Assembly (NCBI GenBank): GCA_009869945.1
Contig: WIXG01000374.1
Span: forward strand, 1-64,000
Origin: Mesaphorura yosii
Lineage: Eukaryota > Arthropoda > Collembola > Poduromorpha > Tullbergiidae
Direction: 5' to 3'
Length of the DNA: 64,000 nt
In this document: positions 63,718 through 64,000 of the stretch, piece after piece
Numbering within the stretch: the first letter of the stretch is position 1
Layout of the letters: every line of letters starts with the position of its first letter
Position numbers and translations under genes: made by a program
Notes under the pieces: generated by a model
Database searches by the model: none
Told to the model about the DNA's origin: nothing
The model's input: only the letters and a program-made list of their open reading frames with translations

Positions 63718-64000
63718 GTAAGTTAATTAGCTTTTCCTTTCTCGTAATGGGGTAAGAGGCGTAGGAGAGTGCTCTAATTCTTCCAGCAATAGACACCTCA
63801 ATGCTTTCCTCGTTGACTCTTCGCCTTGAATCCAGTTAATTTATTGTAACGCCTGAATTCCCCTTCCTTTACCTAATTAATCGAAAGAAGAAACATGTGT
63901 GAAGTTATCGACCCAATTCTCAACCGCAAAAAATGTCGGAGTTCTTGACAAAGTAAATGATGATTAATCTGAAGGAAATTGCTATGCTTACTGCGTCGTG
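63718..64000. other. Intron of the sushi-domain gene at the window edge
   Basis: It follows the GTAAGT donor at 63718. No further coding sequence is seen before the window ends. Confidence 0.6.

Overview
The window is eukaryotic and almost certainly from an arthropod; a springtail or another pancrustacean is possible, but I cannot fix the order. It is AT-rich, and its genes are split by GT-AG introns. Most of these are only 60-250 bp, but three are very long (about 8, 9 and 10 kb). The proteins are typical animal ones: a Gab/Daughter-of-sevenless adaptor, NatA subunit NAA15, a CD36-family receptor, GOT1 and a sushi-domain secreted protein. I see no bacterial, plasmid, CRISPR, tRNA or rRNA feature and no intact transposon.

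Layout. 1-2489 is noncoding and probably holds the promoter and 5'UTR of the first gene. 2490-6674 (+) encodes a Gab/Dos-like PH-domain adaptor in four coding exons. 8999-22988 (+) encodes NAA15 in 16 exons. Its eleventh intron (11751-21925, 10.2 kb) contains a complete gene on the opposite strand (21601-16622, -), which encodes a secreted protein of about 1073 residues rich in Pro, Gln and Asn. 23000-31600 holds no gene I can support. 44325-31635 (-) is a ten-exon CD36-type class B scavenger receptor with an 8.1 kb first coding intron and an Asn-rich cytosolic tail. 44700-51500 has only weak exon-like pieces. 51547-52716 (+) is GOT1/GOLT1B in four exons. From 53614 (+) a signal-peptide exon joins, across a 9.3 kb intron, to exons at 63122-63497 and 63569-63717 that form a sushi/CCP module. 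That gene runs off the right edge.

The gene models were built by hand from reading frames, splice phases and family resemblance. For the four complete multi-exon models whose family I recognise (Gab, NAA15, CD36, GOT1), every splice phase matches and the summed length is a multiple of three (568, 793, 550 and 140 residues). The two-exon nested gene also closes in frame.

The genes do not form one pathway. They cover receptor tyrosine kinase signalling (Gab), co-translational N-terminal acetylation (NAA15), lipid or ligand uptake (CD36 family), ER-Golgi traffic (GOT1) and extracellular matrix or secreted proteins (nested gene, sushi gene). The most unusual arrangement is the antisense secreted-protein gene inside NAA15. 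Secondary points are an altered NAA15 C-terminus, a proline-rich stretch inside the Gab PH domain, and two perfect 12-13 bp hairpins in noncoding DNA.
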